NCBI GenBank assembly: GCA_903813345.2
Contig: CAIIXF020000011.1
Span: 17,963,754-18,027,753, forward strand
Source of the DNA: Owenia fusiformis
Taxonomy: Eukaryota > Annelida > Polychaeta > Sabellida > Oweniidae
Reading direction: 5' to 3'
DNA length: 64,000 nucleotides
Position 1 is the first letter of the stretch; each line of letters begins with the position of its first letter. The notes beneath the pieces were generated by a model. It was given only the letters and a program-made list of their open reading frames with translations, did not search any database and had not been told where the DNA came from. Positions 61,941 through 64,000 of the stretch are shown piece after piece. The position numbers and the translations under genes are program-made.

Positions 61941-62763
61941 ATATATTTATATTAGTGTAAATAGTCCATCATGCACAGCTATACCCATTGTTATTTACAT
62001 TTTTGTTATGCTTTGAAAGGAATAAGTTTGAAGAAAAACGGTGCAGTATGAGACTCGCAATCCTTGATTTTCGAACATCTAGTAGGTCAAAAATTCAATT
62101 TAACGGTTAACGTTTTTAATAGATCTTATACCTTAAAAAAGTATTGGTTAAAAAAATCCTAGAATACGCAATACCGTGCGCCTATTCATTCAGCAATTCA
62201 ATCATAAACTTTCTCTTAAAATAAAATAAATTTTCCAGATTTGTTGAAAGGACCAGATTTAGACCCCATGTTGTCACTTTTAAAAAATGTTAGGCTTATT
62301 TTCTAAAAAAAGGGGAATCTTCTGAAAAGGGGATGGGGATTGAAATGCGATAAAGTTAAAAACCACATATCCAATGTTATTTTCCCATAGGAAAAACTCA
62401 TGCTTTCCATTGTTTTCAGCATAATTTTGGTCATAGAAAATTGATATCTTCAAAACTACACTTTCAACCCATTCTACGTTTCAAGAAGTTTTAGACCCCT
62501 TGTTGAAAAATGTTTTCAAGCAATAAAAATCTGAAAAGGAAGATTCTCTTTTGAGTAAACAGGTTCAACATTTTGAAAAAATGTTGTCATGGGGTCCCTA
62601 TTCATAATCTTTCGAATTGTTCGATTGATATTTTATGTTCCTTAAGAATTCTTGAAAGATAAAATGAGAATGAGAATTTTCATATTTAAGTACTCATGGG
62701 GAAAATATAACCATCTAAAAGCATTTGTCATTCTAAATCTGATCAAGTTCTAGCAAAAATTGC

Positions 62764-62785
62764 CTCCCCCCCCCCCCCCCCCCCA
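62764..62785. repeat. Poly-C tract
   Basis: More than 18 consecutive C; similar tracts at 8247, 21396 and 58064. The length is prone to sequencing error. Confidence 0.9.
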
Positions 62786-62835
62786 CTCTCCGTCCCATTT
62801 CTCCGATCACCGGACGTGAATTTGTTTCCCTTTAA

Positions 62836-63705
62836 GGTGACATTTAAGTTAATCAAAATTACAAAAACATGGGAGCCATATTTTTTTGATAAAGTCAGAA
62901 GATTTTGTATACTGTTTTCCTTGTATGTGAATGCAATTCCTGACTAAAGAGACACATAAAAGAAAACCTCACATTTAAACGCATTTTTCATAACTATGAA
63001 TTGGAGGTGCATGGCACCCCAAAGCTCGCATGAAGAGTGTGAAGTGAGGATATATATAATACCACACTGTTTGAAATTGTAATAAACAGTGAATTTATTC
63101 AGCTCCGCCTACCTCATTGTCCTGTTACTATGGTAACCAAATGACATAGTTAATATTATATTTTTTCGATGATATTAATACAATACCAAGCTATCATATA
63201 CATGTTGCTCCTGACCAAGTATGAACAAAATCCACCAAGAAATAATTTTTTTAGATAAAACGGTGGAGAACTTTTGGATCAACCCTCGTAGTTCCGGCAA
63301 ACAAAATGGTGGACATGAAATATTTAGGATTTACAATGGTTTGAGCTTTATTATACTCTTACAATGCAAGAAGTACACATTTTCATGCTCCTTCGTTGAT
63401 CCTGGGAAAGGTAAGATGATTTGTGGAAATTTTAGACTCTTGCAAATGTGTGACTGTTGCAAGGCTACTCCTTGAAACTTTCAAAAATTAGCCTCACTTC
63501 GCACTCTTCATGCTAGCTTTGGGGATCCATACACCTCCAATTCATAGTTTAGAAAAATGCGTTTATGTGTGATGTTAACTTTGACATGTTTCATTTGTCA
63601 AGATATACAATTCATATACAAGGTAAACAAATTTTAAAAACATGTGTCTTTAACAAAAAAATATGGCAGTCATTTTTTGTACTTTTTATTTAATTTCGCT
63701 TCGCC
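62836..63705. mobile_element. 870-bp TTAA-flanked element with ~220-bp inverted ends
   Basis: TTAA at 62832-62835 and 63706-63709. The left arm (62836-63055) and right arm (63488-63705) are diverged inverted repeats, best conserved at 'aactatgaattggaggtg' / 'cacctccaattcatagtt' and 'cgcatgaagagtgtgaagtg' / 'cacttcgcactcttcatg'. The interior frame at 63221-63475 has no recognisable domain. Superfamily not assigned (TTAA suggests Kolobok or piggyBac). Confidence 0.75.
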
Positions 63706-64000
63706 TTAAGGCATATTTTTAGAAAAGGTTTAACGTTGTTTGTATGTTAACCTATTGACACTGCAAGTTCATGTCATATTGAATCAAAAAGAATCTGAAG
63801 TGAATTACAATCAGAATAACAAACCCTTCTCCTTTTTAGATGTAAATGGAACGGTAGACTAATTCTATTCACGCGTGTATAATTTTTTAGAGGTATAAAC
63901 GTTAGGTTAGGTCAGACACCCCCTCCCACCTCCCCCCTGTTAACTACATGTATATATGGAAAATGTTGACACGCGCGATGTTAACAAAAATTGTATCATT

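Overview
This is a eukaryotic, AT-rich (roughly one third GC by eye), intron-rich and repeat-rich window. Spliceosomal introns with GT..AG ends, AATAAA signals, nuclear tRNA genes with Pol III oligo-T terminators and many small DNA-transposon derivatives point to an invertebrate metazoan, probably a marine bilaterian (hemichordate, echinoderm or lophotrochozoan). I cannot fix the phylum from sequence alone.

Layout. (1) 1-8.6 kb: a three-deep nest of DNA transposons, the last two exons of an unrecognised gene (4661-5729), two minisatellites and several MITEs. (2) 12.8-33.5 kb: a complete 12-exon NOTUM gene (Wnt palmitoleoyl-protein carboxylesterase, 602 aa) on the + strand; every exon junction keeps frame and the Ser/Asp/His triad is visible. 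Its intron 2 holds an antisense array of 14 tRNA-Gln units (CTG and TTG anticodons, one TTA variant, several decayed). Its intron 3 holds two tRNA-Ser(AGA) units in a duplicated block, one of them deleted in the D-arm/anticodon region. (3) 37.7-46.5 kb: a dispanin/CD225 (IFITM-like) gene with a non-coding first exon, a proline/glutamine-rich coding exon and a last exon that completes the CD225 domain. Its last intron is almost entirely a ~4.1 kb minisatellite whose ~88/92-bp unit contains the intron's own splice acceptor plus the first 26 nt of the last exon, so about 45 decoy acceptors precede the real one. Its first intron carries three tandem copies of a hairpin-bearing repeat. (4) 47-64 kb: no complete gene. 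It holds several inverted-repeat elements, including a 1.38-kb element with CACGRTG termini and a 5-bp duplication (Transib/RAG-like candidate), a decayed coding remnant near 58.7 kb, and at 61.2-61.9 kb a diverged copy of the dispanin promoter and first exon, which predicts a paralogous gene just beyond the right edge.

The two main genes are not functionally linked as far as can be seen: NOTUM is a secreted Wnt antagonist, while the dispanin is a small membrane protein of the IFITM superfamily. The most unusual signals are the splice-acceptor minisatellite, the tRNA-Gln array with anticodon switching inside NOTUM, a 67-80-bp transposon-like family with exact 9-bp target duplications, and the duplicated dispanin promoter.
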